Of a stretch of DNA of 64,000 bases, positions 54,701-63,330 are shown piece by piece; position 1 is the first letter of the stretch; each line of letters begins with the position of its first letter. Source of the stretch: Mycobacteriales bacterium (GTDB taxonomy: Bacteria; Actinomycetota; Actinomycetes; Mycobacteriales; CADCTP01). The notes below the pieces were generated by a model. It saw only the letters and a program-made list of their open reading frames with translations. It was not told the DNA's origin and did not search any database. Location: NCBI GenBank assembly GCA_035995165.1, contig DASYKU010000093.1, positions 17,195 through 81,194 of the forward strand, written 5' to 3'. The position numbers and the translations under genes were made by a program.

Positions 54701-55833
54701 GGCGGGAGACCGGCGCCGACGGCGGCGACGGGTTCCTCGTGGACGCCGAGGCCGCCGGCCTGGCCCCGTGGACGACGATCGACCCGGACGACCCGGAGAG
54801 CGCGCAGCAGACCCGCGCCCTGGTCGAGGAGTTCGAGACCGGCGTACGGCAGGCGCTGGCGCGCTTCGACGAGGTCGCGGCAAAGGCGCCCGACCCGGCT
54901 CCGCTCTTCGAGCGCCCGGCGCCGGCGGCGCCCGACCCGGCTCCGCTCGCTGAGCGCCCCGCGGCAGAGGCGCCCGATCCGGGTCCGCTCGTCGAGCGCC
55001 CGGCGGCAGAGGCGCCCGATCCGGGTCCGCTCGTCGAGCGCCCGGCGGCGAAGGCCCCGGACCCGGGCCCGCTTTTCGAGCAGCCCGCGCCGGCGGTCCC
55101 CGACCCGGCTCCGCTCGAGCGGCCCGCGGCGATGGCGTCCGACCCGGGTCCGTTCTTCGAGCGGCCCGCGTCGGCGGTCCCCGGCCCGCGCCGTTCTGAG
55201 GACCCACCGGCGGTGGAGTTGCAGCAGAGCAGGGACGAGGGGGTTCCGTTGGTGCCGCGGCGGATCGACGCGGGGGTGGCCCGGCCCGACCCGCCGCGCG
55301 GCCGCCCCGACCCACGCCCGCTGGAGCGCCGCCGGCCCCTCGCGACCCCGGCCCCGCCGTCCGAGACCACGTCGCCCGGGCTCGGACAGGAGCAGCCGGC
55401 AGCGGCCGTCACCCCGCCGACCGCGCCCGAACGGTCCCCGAGCGGGGAACGCGGTCCCGATTCCGCTGGCGACCGGATCAACGAGCCGAGCCCGAACGGC
55501 AGCGTGGAGGCGGCGCCCGAAGCGGGCAAGCTGGACGCCACGGGGGACGGCGGCTTGGTACGCCGGGTACCCGGAGCGCAGATGCCCGCAGGCGCAAGGG
55601 CGGCGAGACCGGGTGTCCCGGATCCGGCGGCGGTGGACGTGACCGAGCTGGACGGCACCGAGCTGGTGCCGGCCGAGCCCGGCGCGGCCGAGCGGGACGC
55701 GGCCGAGCAGGCCGCGGCTGCGGCCCGGTCGCTGGTGGACGAGTTCGAGGCGGGCGTACAGCGGGCGTTGCAGGTGGGCGACGACCACACCACGGCAGGG
55801 ACGGCCGAGACGGACGAGGAGGATGCCAGGTGA
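51775..55833 (+). CDS. cvnA: Conservon histidine-kinase-like protein CvnA (NIT/HAMP/HATPase) with long repetitive C-terminus
   Basis: A 1352-residue membrane protein. Order: membrane helix about 13-35; extracytoplasmic NIT-type helical domain (LQQERLASLGFLTGD); second helix about 303-325; HAMP; a dimerisation segment (FGNVGRRTQNLVGRQL..LDHVSTRLRRN); HATPase with N box ELLENGTSFSPPHTE (about 517); then a low-complexity Ala/Pro/Glu region of ~700 residues. The last part has repeats and a doubled end module: RRVRGAQ (about 928) with FEGGVQ (about 967), FETGVRQ (about 1019), and RRVPGAQ (about 1260) with FEAGVQ (about 1323). In Streptomyces CvnA signals to CvnB/C/D; whether it autophosphorylates is unproven. 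Start GTG 51775; GTG 51781 possible. Confidence 0.85.
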   Translation: MPVLLGRLRVRQKLVLLVLPLLLIAIAGAVPLVAGRVLAAEHSGDAAGVVERATRITELVQELQQERLASLGFLTGDVDRDRVVTRTARVHELTSQLTRDYADGDEELAIVLRGIDSTAGLGGLRDRVLSKQAPGIEVFDDFSQATNGLIDVLRLTEDADLLTEAGRQQVALDSIIRHDEATAAEGSALFIEPGRRITARVIGLVSRGLALEDREEDTFKELAQPSAVALYEQVEDGQSSTRLNNYLGGLVGSASSTIDVTVAADLLPQVESLTSLSRLVETQVSNQAVTEAQKSARTDRWLAGIGIGVALLLLTGATVLSVLITRSIARPLRRLTASADEVADVAQQELVRVADSDDPEAAVPQLRPVQVGTADELGELAQAFNRVQQVATSLVERQLVSRQNVATMFGNVGRRTQNLVGRQLAMIDSLERNEQDPALLDRLYRLDHVSTRLRRNANSLVVLSGATDQQITGEPLTVADTIRSALGEIEGFQRVRLGEVDGALLTPNVTPDVILLLAELLENGTSFSPPHTEVEVDAQSVAGDGVVIRIVDHGLGMTTDQLAAENGRLVSRERLDLAPTDVLGLFVVGRLARRHGIEVLLAPTPGTGVTAEVRVPAGHVVRSDPPAEAEPAPVPAPAPASAPGGGEDGRGWWDSVEGSADWAQGAAGGAVLPPLPVRNRSAVPAPADARRRADAARISNGAAPVTEPAPAVGTPGAGVPVVEAPGAGASVQDVPVQDVTVEEAPAANGIAANAVVANGVARAAEVADPVPAEAATHGVAAADIASVEVAENGAPAEVAPNGASGRAAADGASAEGTTNGAAAGPEANGVAAEVAPNGASAEVEANGAVAGVEADGASAEGEANGVAAEAGAGKPALVPARARSFSPRPTASVAAELAARQASPFREAPAASGSVAGPEPVRPRGATGMVRRVRGAQHPDTGAAGRTEPEEAAPAPSADDARREIEDFEGGVQRARRETGADGGDGFLVDAEAAGLAPWTTIDPDDPESAQQTRALVEEFETGVRQALARFDEVAAKAPDPAPLFERPAPAAPDPAPLAERPAAEAPDPGPLVERPAAEAPDPGPLVERPAAKAPDPGPLFEQPAPAVPDPAPLERPAAMASDPGPFFERPASAVPGPRRSEDPPAVELQQSRDEGVPLVPRRIDAGVARPDPPRGRPDPRPLERRRPLATPAPPSETTSPGLGQEQPAAAVTPPTAPERSPSGERGPDSAGDRINEPSPNGSVEAAPEAGKLDATGDGGLVRRVPGAQMPAGARAARPGVPDPAAVDVTELDGTELVPAEPGAAERDAAEQAAAAARSLVDEFEAGVQRALQVGDDHTTAGTAETDEEDAR
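54880..55190. repeat. In-frame 42-bp repeats within cvnA
   Basis: A 42-bp unit encoding a 14-residue ERPAAxAPDPGPLV-like module recurs about seven times. Copies 54964-55005 and 55006-55047 are identical at nucleotide level, so expansion is recent. The array length is a multiple of three, so the frame stays open. It makes a long flexible tether between kinase and end module. Confidence 0.8.
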
Positions 55834-56264
55834 GCCACACCGCGTACGGCCTGAGTGCCGAGGCGCAGAACTTCAACTGGCTGCTCGGCAAGTTCGCCGC
55901 AGAGACGACCGGTGTCCTGGAGGCCATCGCGGTCTCCTCGGACGGCCTGCTGATGGCCATGTCCGCCGGTCAGGAGCGCGGTGGCGCCGACCGGCTGGCC
56001 GCGATCACCTCCGGCATCACCAGCCTCGCCGGCGGTGCCGCCCGGGCGTACCAGCTGGGCGGGCTGAACAAGGTGATCGTGGACATGGCCCACGGCTACC
56101 TGCTGGTGTCGGCGATCAGCAGCGGCTCGGTGCTCGGCGTGATCGCGGCCAAGACCGCGAACCTCGGCAACATCGCGTACGAGATGACGTTGTTCGCGAC
56201 CCGCGCCGGTGCGGCCCTGACCCCGCAGCTGATCAACGAGCTGAAGAACTCCCTCGGCGACTGA
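55830..56264 (+). CDS. cvnB: Roadblock/LC7 domain protein CvnB
   Basis: A 144-residue roadblock-fold protein. LSAEAQNFNWLLGKFAAETT, AIAVSSDGLLMAMSAG and GYLLVSAISSGSVLGVIAAK are the CvnB/MglB-type features. In conservons it works with the GTPase CvnD, as MglB does with MglA, probably as its regulator. Its GTG overlaps the cvnA stop by 4 nt. A short gap separates it from cvnC. Confidence 0.92.
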   Translation: MSHTAYGLSAEAQNFNWLLGKFAAETTGVLEAIAVSSDGLLMAMSAGQERGGADRLAAITSGITSLAGGAARAYQLGGLNKVIVDMAHGYLLVSAISSGSVLGVIAAKTANLGNIAYEMTLFATRAGAALTPQLINELKNSLGD

Positions 56265-56298
56265 CCACCCGACCGCGACACCCGACCCCCACGGACCC

Positions 56299-56760
56299 GT
56301 GACCAAGCACCCGACCGAACCCCCGGAGCGCCCCAAGGGAGCGCTGGTCCGGCCGTTCCTCGCGTCCGAGGCGGCCGATGCCCTCGGCGCCGCCGCCGAC
56401 CCGGATCCGGTCGGGGTGCCCGACGGCGCGACGCTGCGCCCGTTCCTGCTCACCGCGGGCCGGGTCGCCGGGGAGGACTCCTCGATCGCGATCGAGACGC
56501 AGGTGATCACCACCGAGCGGGGCCGGACCGCGGTCCGGCAGCTCGGGTTCGAGCGCCGCGACATCGTCTCGCTCTGCGGCAACCCGCTGTCGGTCGCGGA
56601 GATCGCCGCGCAGCTCTCGCTGCACCTCGCCGTCGTCCGGGTCCTGGTCGGGGACCTGTCCGCGGACGGCCACCTGTCGGTCTACCTGCCGAACTCCGAC
56701 GCCTCGACGGACGTCGACACGCTGCTGAGGGTGATCCGTGGTCTCCGCGCAATCGGCTGA
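56299..56760 (+). CDS. cvnC: DUF742 protein CvnC
   Basis: A 153-residue DUF742 protein. GALVRPFLASEAADALGAAA, ALRPFLLTAGR-like segment and the C-terminal winged-helix-type part (VSLCGNPLSVAEIAAQLSLH, LAVVRVLVGDL) define the family. It probably contains a DNA- or protein-binding helix-turn-helix. GTG start. It overlaps cvnD by 23 nt in another frame. Confidence 0.9.
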   Translation: MTKHPTEPPERPKGALVRPFLASEAADALGAAADPDPVGVPDGATLRPFLLTAGRVAGEDSSIAIETQVITTERGRTAVRQLGFERRDIVSLCGNPLSVAEIAAQLSLHLAVVRVLVGDLSADGHLSVYLPNSDASTDVDTLLRVIRGLRAIG

Positions 56761-57352
56761 GCTCGGCCGGGCGCCCCGCCGCCGGCCCCCGCTGCCTGTC
56801 AAGATCGTCATCGCGGGCGGGTTCGGTGTCGGCAAGACGACGACCGTCGGCAGCATCTCGGAGATCAGCCCGCTGACCACCGAGGCCGACATGACCGCGG
56901 CCTCGGCCGGCATCGACGACATCACCAAGGTCCCGGGCAAGCGGACCACGACGGTCGCGATGGACTTCGGCTGTATCACCATCGACGAGAGCTTGAAGCT
57001 CTATCTCTTCGGTACGCCCGGCCAGGACCGCTTCGGCTTCATGTGGGACGACCTGGCGATCGGCGCCATCGGCGCACTGGTCATCGTCGACAGCCGGCGG
57101 CTGGACGACTGCTACCCGGCGGTGGACTATTTCGAGCGGCTGGGGTTGCCCTTCGTAGTCGCCGTGAACCGTTTCGACGGTCTGGTCGCCCACGACCTTC
57201 CCTCGATCAGGTGGGCCTTGGCGATCGATGATGCCGTTCCGCTCATAACGTTCGACGCACGTGACAAGCTGTCCGTACGGGACGCACTGCTCGTCGTGCT
57301 GGACCAGGCCTTGGCTCGGGCGCGGCGGGCAGGAACCGGATCGGTGGGGTGA
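56738..57352 (+). CDS. cvnD: Conservon GTP/ATP-binding protein CvnD
   Basis: A 204-residue small GTPase-like protein. The P-loop is GGFGVGKTT (27-35), the switch region has LYLFGTPGQDRFGFMW, and the base-specificity motif reads NRFD in place of NKxD. This fits the CvnD group, which is related to MglA. It is probably a molecular switch downstream of CvnA, with CvnB as regulator. It is the last of the four conserved genes; the ADINDRL paralogue follows after 60 nt. Confidence 0.9.
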   Translation: MVSAQSAELGRAPRRRPPLPVKIVIAGGFGVGKTTTVGSISEISPLTTEADMTAASAGIDDITKVPGKRTTTVAMDFGCITIDESLKLYLFGTPGQDRFGFMWDDLAIGAIGALVIVDSRRLDDCYPAVDYFERLGLPFVVAVNRFDGLVAHDLPSIRWALAIDDAVPLITFDARDKLSVRDALLVVLDQALARARRAGTGSVG

Positions 57353-57412
57353 CCACTACCCACCGTGATGGAGCGGGGCGTTGGGGAACCAAGTGAACCG
57401 ACGGGGGAGGGT

Positions 57413-58387
57413 GTGGCGGACATCAACGACCGGCTGGACCGGCTCCAGCGGCGCGAGGAGTTCGACCGGTTCGGCCGGCCGATCCGGGCGACGCCGGCGG
57501 CGGAGGAGCCTGTCGAGCCTGTGGTGACACGACCGGCCGGGGTGGACGACCGGCTCGGGGAGGTACTCGACGCGGTGGCGACGGTGGTCCGCCGCCATCC
57601 GGGTCTGTCGGTGATGGTGGCGATCGCGGATGGCCGGGCCGGCCGCCCGGTCGTGCGGGTGACCGAGCGGGCCGGCAGCGTGGAGACCGGTGTGGTCATC
57701 GCCGGCTCTCCGGCCGCGGTGGCCGCGGGCCCGGTGGACCGGGCCGAGGTGGTGCCCACGGCGGCAGCGCCGGCACGGCCGGTGCAGCGGGAGACGCTGC
57801 CCTTGCGGGAGCCGGCCTTCGCCGACGCCGGGACCAACTCGGCGTTCGGGCCCGGCGGCGGGTTCGCCTCCAGCCGGGAGATCGCGGCGGCGCGCGAGCA
57901 GGCGGAGACGGCGCCGTACGGGCGCGGGCTGCCGGCCGGCGACCCGGTCTTCGAGGCCGGCGGGCGGGAGACGCCGCGCGGCCCGGCGTACGGGGCGGTG
58001 CCCCGGGAGAGCTCGGTGCCGGCCGGGGACCCGGTCTTCGAGCCGGCCGGGCGGGACCTGATGCCGTCCCGGGAGCACGTGAACGGGCGGCACGCGGCGC
58101 CCCACGACGACGAGCCCGGCTCCGGGTGGTCCGGGTCGTCCTGGCACAACACGCTCTGGTCGAGGGAGCGGGGGCCGTCGGGCGCCGGTGCGCCCGAGCC
58201 CGGTCCCGTCCGCGCGGGCAGCCCCGGCGGCCCGGCCCGGCCGGGCAACCCCGGTGCGGTCCGGCTGGTGGCCGACGGCCGCCCGCCCCTGCCCGAGGAG
58301 ACCAGCCAGACCGTGACCCGGCTGGCCCAGCTGCTGCGGGAGAACCCGACGCTCGCCTCCAGCTGGAGCCGGGAATCGGCGGAGTGA
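57413..58387 (+). CDS. Long ADINDRL-family protein
   Basis: A 324-residue protein (GTG 57413 to match its paralogue; GTG 57365 is also open). The N-terminal ~110 residues ([40 protein letters not shown]) parallel the 91-residue protein at 47919. The rest is a Pro/Gly-rich linker with two PAGDPVFE repeats and a conserved-looking end, [20 protein letters not shown]. The function is unknown. It lies between cvnD and murI. Confidence 0.65.
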   Translation: MADINDRLDRLQRREEFDRFGRPIRATPAAEEPVEPVVTRPAGVDDRLGEVLDAVATVVRRHPGLSVMVAIADGRAGRPVVRVTERAGSVETGVVIAGSPAAVAAGPVDRAEVVPTAAAPARPVQRETLPLREPAFADAGTNSAFGPGGGFASSREIAAAREQAETAPYGRGLPAGDPVFEAGGRETPRGPAYGAVPRESSVPAGDPVFEPAGRDLMPSREHVNGRHAAPHDDEPGSGWSGSSWHNTLWSRERGPSGAGAPEPGPVRAGSPGGPARPGNPGAVRLVADGRPPLPEETSQTVTRLAQLLRENPTLASSWSRESAE

Positions 58388-58412
58388 GCCGGGAGCGAAG
58401 CGGAGCAGCACG

Positions 58413-59222
58413 GTGACCGACCGGGACCTGCCGATCGGGGTCTTCGACTCCGGGGTGGGCGGTCTCACCGTGGCCCGGGCCATCCTGGACCAGCTGCCGG
58501 ACGAGCCGGTGCTCTACGTCGGCGACACCGCCCACGGGCCGTACGGGCCGCTGCCGATCGCGGAGATCCGCCGGACCGCGCTGGCCGTCATGGACGCGCT
58601 GGTCGAGCAGGGCGTGAAGCTACTGGTGATCGCCTGCAACACGGCCAGCGCGGCCTGCCTGCGCGACGCCCGGGAACGGTACGACGTTCCCGTGGTCGAG
58701 GTCGTGCTGCCCGCGGTCCGGCGGGCGGTCGCGGCCACCCGGACCGGGCGGGTCGGGGTGATCGGGACGGCCGCGACCATCGCCAGCGGTGCGTACCAGG
58801 ACGCGTTCGCGGCGGCGCCGCACGTGCAGGTCACCGCGGCCGCCTGCCCCCGGTTCGTGGACTTCGTGGAGCGGGGGCGGACCAGCGGGCGGCAGGTGCT
58901 CGGTCTGGCCGACGCGTACCTCGCCCCGCTGGCGACGGCCGACGTGGACACGCTCGTCCTCGGCTGCACGCACTACCCGCTGCTCACCGGCGTGATCCAG
59001 CTGTCCATGGGCGAGGGCGTGACGCTGGTCTCCAGCGCCGAGGAGACCGCGAAGGATGTCTACCGGGTGCTGACCGCGAACGACCTGCTCCGGGACGAGG
59101 AGTCCGGGCCGCCGGCGCACCGGTTCCTGGCCACCGGCGACCCGGAGCCGTTCCACCGCCTCGCCCGCCGCTTCCTGGGACCGGAGGTGGGCACCGTCGA
59201 CGCCGCTACGGTGCCGGTGTGA
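58413..59222 (+). CDS. murI: Glutamate racemase
   Basis: A 269-residue enzyme making D-glutamate for peptidoglycan. The two catalytic cysteines are Cys75 ([12 protein letters not shown]) and Cys185 (LGCTHYPLL). The N-terminal [13 protein letters not shown] and [11 protein letters not shown] are standard. GTG start at 58413, 25 nt after the ADINDRL gene. It precedes an MBL gene, as in mycobacteria (murI-MBL-rph-rdgB). Confidence 0.95.
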   Translation: MTDRDLPIGVFDSGVGGLTVARAILDQLPDEPVLYVGDTAHGPYGPLPIAEIRRTALAVMDALVEQGVKLLVIACNTASAACLRDARERYDVPVVEVVLPAVRRAVAATRTGRVGVIGTAATIASGAYQDAFAAAPHVQVTAAACPRFVDFVERGRTSGRQVLGLADAYLAPLATADVDTLVLGCTHYPLLTGVIQLSMGEGVTLVSSAEETAKDVYRVLTANDLLRDEESGPPAHRFLATGDPEPFHRLARRFLGPEVGTVDAATVPV

Positions 59223-59232
59223 GCGGACGGCC

Positions 59233-59280
59233 GGGCGCGGCGGCGGCTGGACCGGAGCGCCCGCCGGCCCGCCGCCGCGC
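59233..59280. repeat. Dispersed intergenic repeat copy 2 with hairpin after murI
   Basis: The segment GGGCGCGGCGGCGGCTGGACC..GAGCG resembles 3886-3918 and starts 11 nt after the murI stop, as copy 1 does after LacI. In addition GCGCGGCGGCGG (59235-59246) and CCGCCGCCGCGC (59269-59280) form 12-bp arms around 22 nt, a plausible terminator. No gene is visible in the 59223-59325 gap. Confidence 0.5.
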
Positions 59281-59325
59281 TCAGCCCAGAGGCGCGGAGG
59301 AGGGGCGCCCGGCCGGTGGCGAACA

Positions 59326-60075
59326 ATGGGCAGAGTGAGACTGACGATTGTCGGCTGCTCGGGCAGCGTTCCGGGGCCGGCCAGCGCCGCCTCGTCGTAC
59401 CTGGTCGAGCAGGACGGCTTCCGGGTGCTGCTCGACCTCGGCAGCGGTGCGTTCGGGGCGCTGCAGCAGCACCTGGACCCGGCCGACGTGGACGCGGTCG
59501 TGCTGTCCCACCTGCACGCCGACCACTGCCTGGACCTGACCGCGATGGTCGTGCACCGGCGGTACGGGATGACCGGCGCCCACCGGATCCCGGTCCTCGG
59601 CCCGGACGGGACGCACGACCGGATGGCGCTGGCGTACGACCCGGCGGCCCGGGGTGGGCTGCGGGACGTGTTCGACTTCGCCGCGGTGACGCGGGGGGAG
59701 CGGGAGCTGGGGCCGTTCCGGCTGCGGTTCGAGCGGGTCAACCACCCGGTGGAGACGCACGCGGTCCGGGTGTCGGCGGGCGGGCGCTCGCTGACGTACT
59801 CGGGCGACACCGGGGTCAGCGAGGGCCTGGTCACCGCGGCCAGGGACGCCGACATCCTGCTCTGCGAGGCGTCCTGCACCGAGGACATGCCGCATCCGCC
59901 GGACCTGCACCTGACCGGGCGCGAGGCCGGCGAGCACGCGGCCAAGGCCGGCGTCGGGCGGCTGCTCGTCACCCACATCCCGCCCTGGACCGACCGCGAC
60001 CGAGTCCGCACCGAGGCGACCGCCGCGTTCGCGCAGACCGAGCTCGTCACCGCCGGCACGGTCTACGAGATCTAG
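59326..60075 (+). CDS. MBL-fold phosphodiesterase-like metallohydrolase
   Basis: A 249-residue metallo-beta-lactamase-fold protein. The metal motif is SHLHADHCLDL (His62, His64, Asp66, His67); TYSGDTGVSEGL and VTHIPPW hold the other ligands. It is the positional match of mycobacterial Rv1339, reported as an atypical cAMP phosphodiesterase. Substrate here is inferred from synteny. ATG at 59326. Its stop overlaps the convergent yjbQ stop by 4 nt. Confidence 0.85.
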   Translation: MGRVRLTIVGCSGSVPGPASAASSYLVEQDGFRVLLDLGSGAFGALQQHLDPADVDAVVLSHLHADHCLDLTAMVVHRRYGMTGAHRIPVLGPDGTHDRMALAYDPAARGGLRDVFDFAAVTRGERELGPFRLRFERVNHPVETHAVRVSAGGRSLTYSGDTGVSEGLVTAARDADILLCEASCTEDMPHPPDLHLTGREAGEHAAKAGVGRLLVTHIPPWTDRDRVRTEATAAFAQTELVTAGTVYEI

Positions 60076-60476
60076 CCCGGCAGGAAGGAGAGGCGGACCT
60101 GGCGCTGGGGGTTGTCGCCGTTCGTGTCGACCAGGCAGATCGACTGCCAGGTGCCGAGCTGCAGCCGGCCGCCGAGGACGGGCACGCTCGCGTACGGCGG
60201 GAGGAACGCGGGCAGCACGTGGTCCCGCCCGTGCCCGCGGGTGCCGTGCCGGTGCCGCCAGCGCCCGTCGGCGGGCAGCAGCTCGGCCAGGGCGGCCAGC
60301 AGGTCGTCGTCGCTGCCGGCGCCGGTCTCGAGGATCGCCAGTCCCGCGGTCGCGTGCGGGACGAACACGTGCAGCAGGCCGTCGCCCTCGGCGGAGACGA
60401 AGTCGGCGCACTCGGCCGTGATGTCCCGGACCACCGGCCGGTCCCCCGTACGGATGGTGAGCGTCTCGGAGCGCAC
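60072..60476 (-). CDS. YjbQ family protein (secondary thiamine-phosphate synthase)
   Basis: A 134-residue UPF0047/YjbQ protein. [40 protein letters not shown] and [20 protein letters not shown] are the conserved blocks, which include the metal-site histidines. The family was named for weak thiamin-phosphate synthase activity; the true role is unclear. The ATG is at 60476. It is inserted, in reverse, between the MBL gene and rph. Confidence 0.85.
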   Translation of the reverse strand: MRSETLTIRTGDRPVVRDITAECADFVSAEGDGLLHVFVPHATAGLAILETGAGSDDDLLAALAELLPADGRWRHRHGTRGHGRDHVLPAFLPPYASVPVLGGRLQLGTWQSICLVDTNGDNPQRQVRLSFLPG

Positions 60477-60499
60477 AGGGGCAGTCTAGGGTGGCGGCC

Positions 60500-61222
60500 G
60501 TGACGCGACCGGACGGACGGAAGCCCGACGAGCTGCGGCCGGTGACCATCACCCGGCACTGGCAGAAGCACGCCGAGGGATCGGCGCTGGTGGAGTTCGG
60601 GGACACCAAGGTGCTCTGCGCTGCCAGCGTGACCGAGGGCGTGCCGCGCTGGCGCAAGGGCAGCGGCCTCGGCTGGGTGACGGCGGAGTACTCGATGCTG
60701 CCCCGGGCCACCCACACCCGCTCCGACCGCGAGTCGGTCCGCGGCAAGATCGGCGGCCGGACGCACGAGATCAGCCGGCTCATCGGCCGGTCTCTGCGGG
60801 CCGCGGTGGACCTGCGCGCGCTCGGCGAGAACACGATCGCGATCGACTGCGACGTGCTGCAGGCCGACGGCGGGACCCGGACGGCCTCGATCACCGGGGC
60901 GTACGTGGCGCTGGCCGACGCGGTCTCCTACCTGCGGGCCCGCAAGTCGCTGGCCCGGCCCGAGCCGCTGATCACCTCGGTCGCGGCGGTGAGCGTCGGG
61001 GTGATCGAGGGCGAGCCCCGCCTCGACCTGCCGTATCTGGAGGACGTCGCCGCGGACACCGACATGAACGTGGTCTGCACCGGCGCCGGCGACTTCGTCG
61101 AGGTCCAGGGCACCGCGGAGGGCGTGCCGTTCGACCGGGCCACCCTCGACCAGCTGCTCGACCTCGCGGTCGCCGGCTGCGCGCAGCTGGCCGACATCCA
61201 GAAGGCCGCCCTCGCGTCGTGA
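60500..61222 (+). CDS. rph: Ribonuclease PH
   Basis: A 240-residue 3'-5' phosphorolytic exoribonuclease that trims tRNA 3' ends. Conserved parts are [52 protein letters not shown] and [21 protein letters not shown] at 60500 gives [12 protein letters not shown], the usual N-terminus; GTG 60491 would add three residues. Its stop overlaps the rdgB GTG. Confidence 0.95.
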   Translation: MTRPDGRKPDELRPVTITRHWQKHAEGSALVEFGDTKVLCAASVTEGVPRWRKGSGLGWVTAEYSMLPRATHTRSDRESVRGKIGGRTHEISRLIGRSLRAAVDLRALGENTIAIDCDVLQADGGTRTASITGAYVALADAVSYLRARKSLARPEPLITSVAAVSVGVIEGEPRLDLPYLEDVAADTDMNVVCTGAGDFVEVQGTAEGVPFDRATLDQLLDLAVAGCAQLADIQKAALAS

Positions 61223-61839
61223 AGCTCGTCCTCGCCACCCGCAACGCCGCCAAGCTGGACGAGCTGCGCCGGATCCTGGAGCCGCTGCTCGCGGTCGAGG
61301 TGCTCGGCCTCGGTGACGTCCCGCCGTACGAGGAGGTGCCGGAGAGCGGCGCCACCTTCGAGGAGAACGCGCTGATCAAGGCGCGGGAGGCGGCCGTACG
61401 GACCGGGTTGCCGGCGGTCGCGGACGACTCCGGGCTGGCCGTGGACGCGCTGAACGGGATGCCGGGGGTGCTGTCCGCGCGCTGGGCCGGCTCGGCCGCC
61501 TCCGACCCGGCCAACCTGCGCCTGGTGCTGGAGCAGATCGGGGACGTGCCGGACGAGCGGCGCGGGGCCGCGTTCGTCTGCGCGGCGGTGCTGGTGACGG
61601 CGGACGGGGCCGAGCACGTGGTCCGGGGCGAGATGGCCGGCACCCTGCTGCGCGCGCCGCGGGGCACGAACGGCTTCGGCTACGACCCGATCTTCGTCCC
61701 CGACCACGAGACCCGCACCACGGCCGAGATGAGCCCGGCCGAGAAGGACGCGATCAGTCATCGCGGCAAGGCCTTCCGCGCCCTCGCCCCTCTCGTCGCC
61801 ACCGCCCTCTCGGCCCCTCCGAGGACTAGCCCCGTCTAG
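61219..61839 (+). CDS. rdgB: Non-canonical purine NTP pyrophosphatase (RdgB/HAM1)
   Basis: A 206-residue enzyme that hydrolyses dITP, dXTP and similar nucleotides to protect [42 protein letters not shown] and [15 protein letters not shown] are the conserved substrate and metal sites. GTG start overlapping rph. Its stop overlaps the zwf stop in the convergent arrangement. Confidence 0.95.
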   Translation: MKLVLATRNAAKLDELRRILEPLLAVEVLGLGDVPPYEEVPESGATFEENALIKAREAAVRTGLPAVADDSGLAVDALNGMPGVLSARWAGSAASDPANLRLVLEQIGDVPDERRGAAFVCAAVLVTADGAEHVVRGEMAGTLLRAPRGTNGFGYDPIFVPDHETRTTAEMSPAEKDAISHRGKAFRALAPLVATALSAPPRTSPV

Positions 61840-63260
61840 TCGCGGCCCGGGCCCTTGGTGTCGCCGCCGAGGAGCCAGCCGTCCGGCTCGGCGAGGGCGT
61901 CGGCGGCCTCGGGACCCCAGGAACCGCGCGCGTACGGCTGGACCTCGGGCCGGTGTTCCAGGATCGGGGTGATCGCGTCCCAGGCGTGCGCGAGCCCGTC
62001 CGGGCGGGTGAACAGGGAGCGGTCGCCGGTGACCACGTCGTGGATCAGCCGGACGTACGGCGGCAGCGGGTCGCCGTCGGGCACGTCGGTCAGCGCCAGC
62101 TTCGCCGTCCCGGAGGTGAGCACCAGGTCCGGTCCGGGCCGCTTCACCACGATCCGCAGGTCGATCTCGCCCGACCCGGACACCGAGACGGTCAGCACCG
62201 TGCCGTCGGCCGGCAGCTTGTCCGCCAGCGGCCCGGTCGGCTCCTTGAACACCAGGCTGATCTGCTGGGCGTCGCCGTGCAGCTGCTTGCCGGTCCGGAG
62301 CAGGAACGGCACGCCCTGCCAGCGCGGGGTGTCGATCCACAGCCGCGCGGCCACGTACGTGTCCCTCGTCGAGTCCGGCGCGATGCCCTCGGTGTCCCGG
62401 TAGCCCTCGAACTGCCCGAGCACGACCTCGGCCGGGTCCAGCGGCCGGAACCCGGCGATGACGTCCTCGCGGGCGGCCTGCAGGTCGGCCGCGGACAGCG
62501 AGGCCGGCGGCTCCATCGCGACCTCGGCCGCGAGCTGGAACAGGTGGGTGACGATCATGTCGAGCAGCGCGCCGGTGGCGTCGTAGAACGCGGCCCGGTC
62601 GGCGATGTCGAGGGTCTCGGGCACGTCGATCTGCACGGCCCGGACGTGCTCGGCGCTCCAGAGCCGCTCGAACATGCTGTTGCCGAAGCGCAGCGCGTGC
62701 AGGTCCTGGGTGCCTTCCTTGCCGAGGAAGTGGTCGATCCGGAAGACCTGCTCCTCGTCGAGCACCCGGTGGACGGTCTCGTCCAGCTTCCGGAAGTCCT
62801 CCGGCGAGGTGCCGAACGGCTTCTCGTAGACGACCCGGGACCCCTTGGCCAGCCCGTGCTCACCCAGCCCCTCGGTGATCTTGCCGAACGCCGAGGGCGG
62901 GATCGCGAGGTAGTGGATGTAGCGGGCGCCCTGGCCGAGGTCCTTCTTCCCGTCCTCGAGCACGTCGAGCAGGCTGCCGGGGTCGTCCTTCTCGAACCCG
63001 CCGCCGGCGAACCGCAGCCGCTTCGAGAACTCGTCCCACGGCCCGTCCTCCGGCTTCGGCCCGAACTCCGTCAGCGCGTCGTGCACCGCGCCGCTGAAGT
63101 CCTCGTGCGAGACGTCCCCCCGCCCGTTGCCGATCAGCAGCCAGTTCTCCGGCATGAGGCCGTGCTGCGCCAGCTGGAAGAACGCCGGCAACACCATCCG
63201 CTTGGCCAGATCCCCGGTAGCCCCGAACAACACGAACACGACACTCTTGTCATCAGCCAC
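61836..63260 (-). CDS. zwf: Glucose-6-phosphate 1-dehydrogenase
   Basis: A 474-residue enzyme that starts the oxidative pentose-phosphate pathway. The NADP-binding FGATGDLAKR is at 12-21, YEKPFG at 145-150, and the active-site RIDHFLGKE at 174-182. GTG at 63260 gives MADDKSVVFVLFGATG, matching the family. The open frame upstream runs through a 25-bp repeat array and is not credible. It is slightly shorter than the usual 490-510. No gnd or opcA neighbour is present. Confidence 0.92.
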   Translation of the reverse strand: MADDKSVVFVLFGATGDLAKRMVLPAFFQLAQHGLMPENWLLIGNGRGDVSHEDFSGAVHDALTEFGPKPEDGPWDEFSKRLRFAGGGFEKDDPGSLLDVLEDGKKDLGQGARYIHYLAIPPSAFGKITEGLGEHGLAKGSRVVYEKPFGTSPEDFRKLDETVHRVLDEEQVFRIDHFLGKEGTQDLHALRFGNSMFERLWSAEHVRAVQIDVPETLDIADRAAFYDATGALLDMIVTHLFQLAAEVAMEPPASLSAADLQAAREDVIAGFRPLDPAEVVLGQFEGYRDTEGIAPDSTRDTYVAARLWIDTPRWQGVPFLLRTGKQLHGDAQQISLVFKEPTGPLADKLPADGTVLTVSVSGSGEIDLRIVVKRPGPDLVLTSGTAKLALTDVPDGDPLPPYVRLIHDVVTGDRSLFTRPDGLAHAWDAITPILEHRPEVQPYARGSWGPEAADALAEPDGWLLGGDTKGPGRD

Positions 63261-63330
63261 GAGAGAACTCTCCCCCCACCACCCGAACCGCATGCCCCCG
63301 CCACGCGAAGAGAACCCCCAGAACCCCCAC

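Noticed and set aside
53287..56582. Two long minus-strand frames opposite cvnA
   Set aside because: They reflect the repetitive Ala/Pro-rich coding of cvnA read backwards; no start context or motif.
57344..57364. Third copy of the ACCACT palindrome near the end of cvnD
   Set aside because: GGTGGGGTGACCACTACCCACC shares only a few bases and lacks the AGTGGT half-sites at the right spacing.
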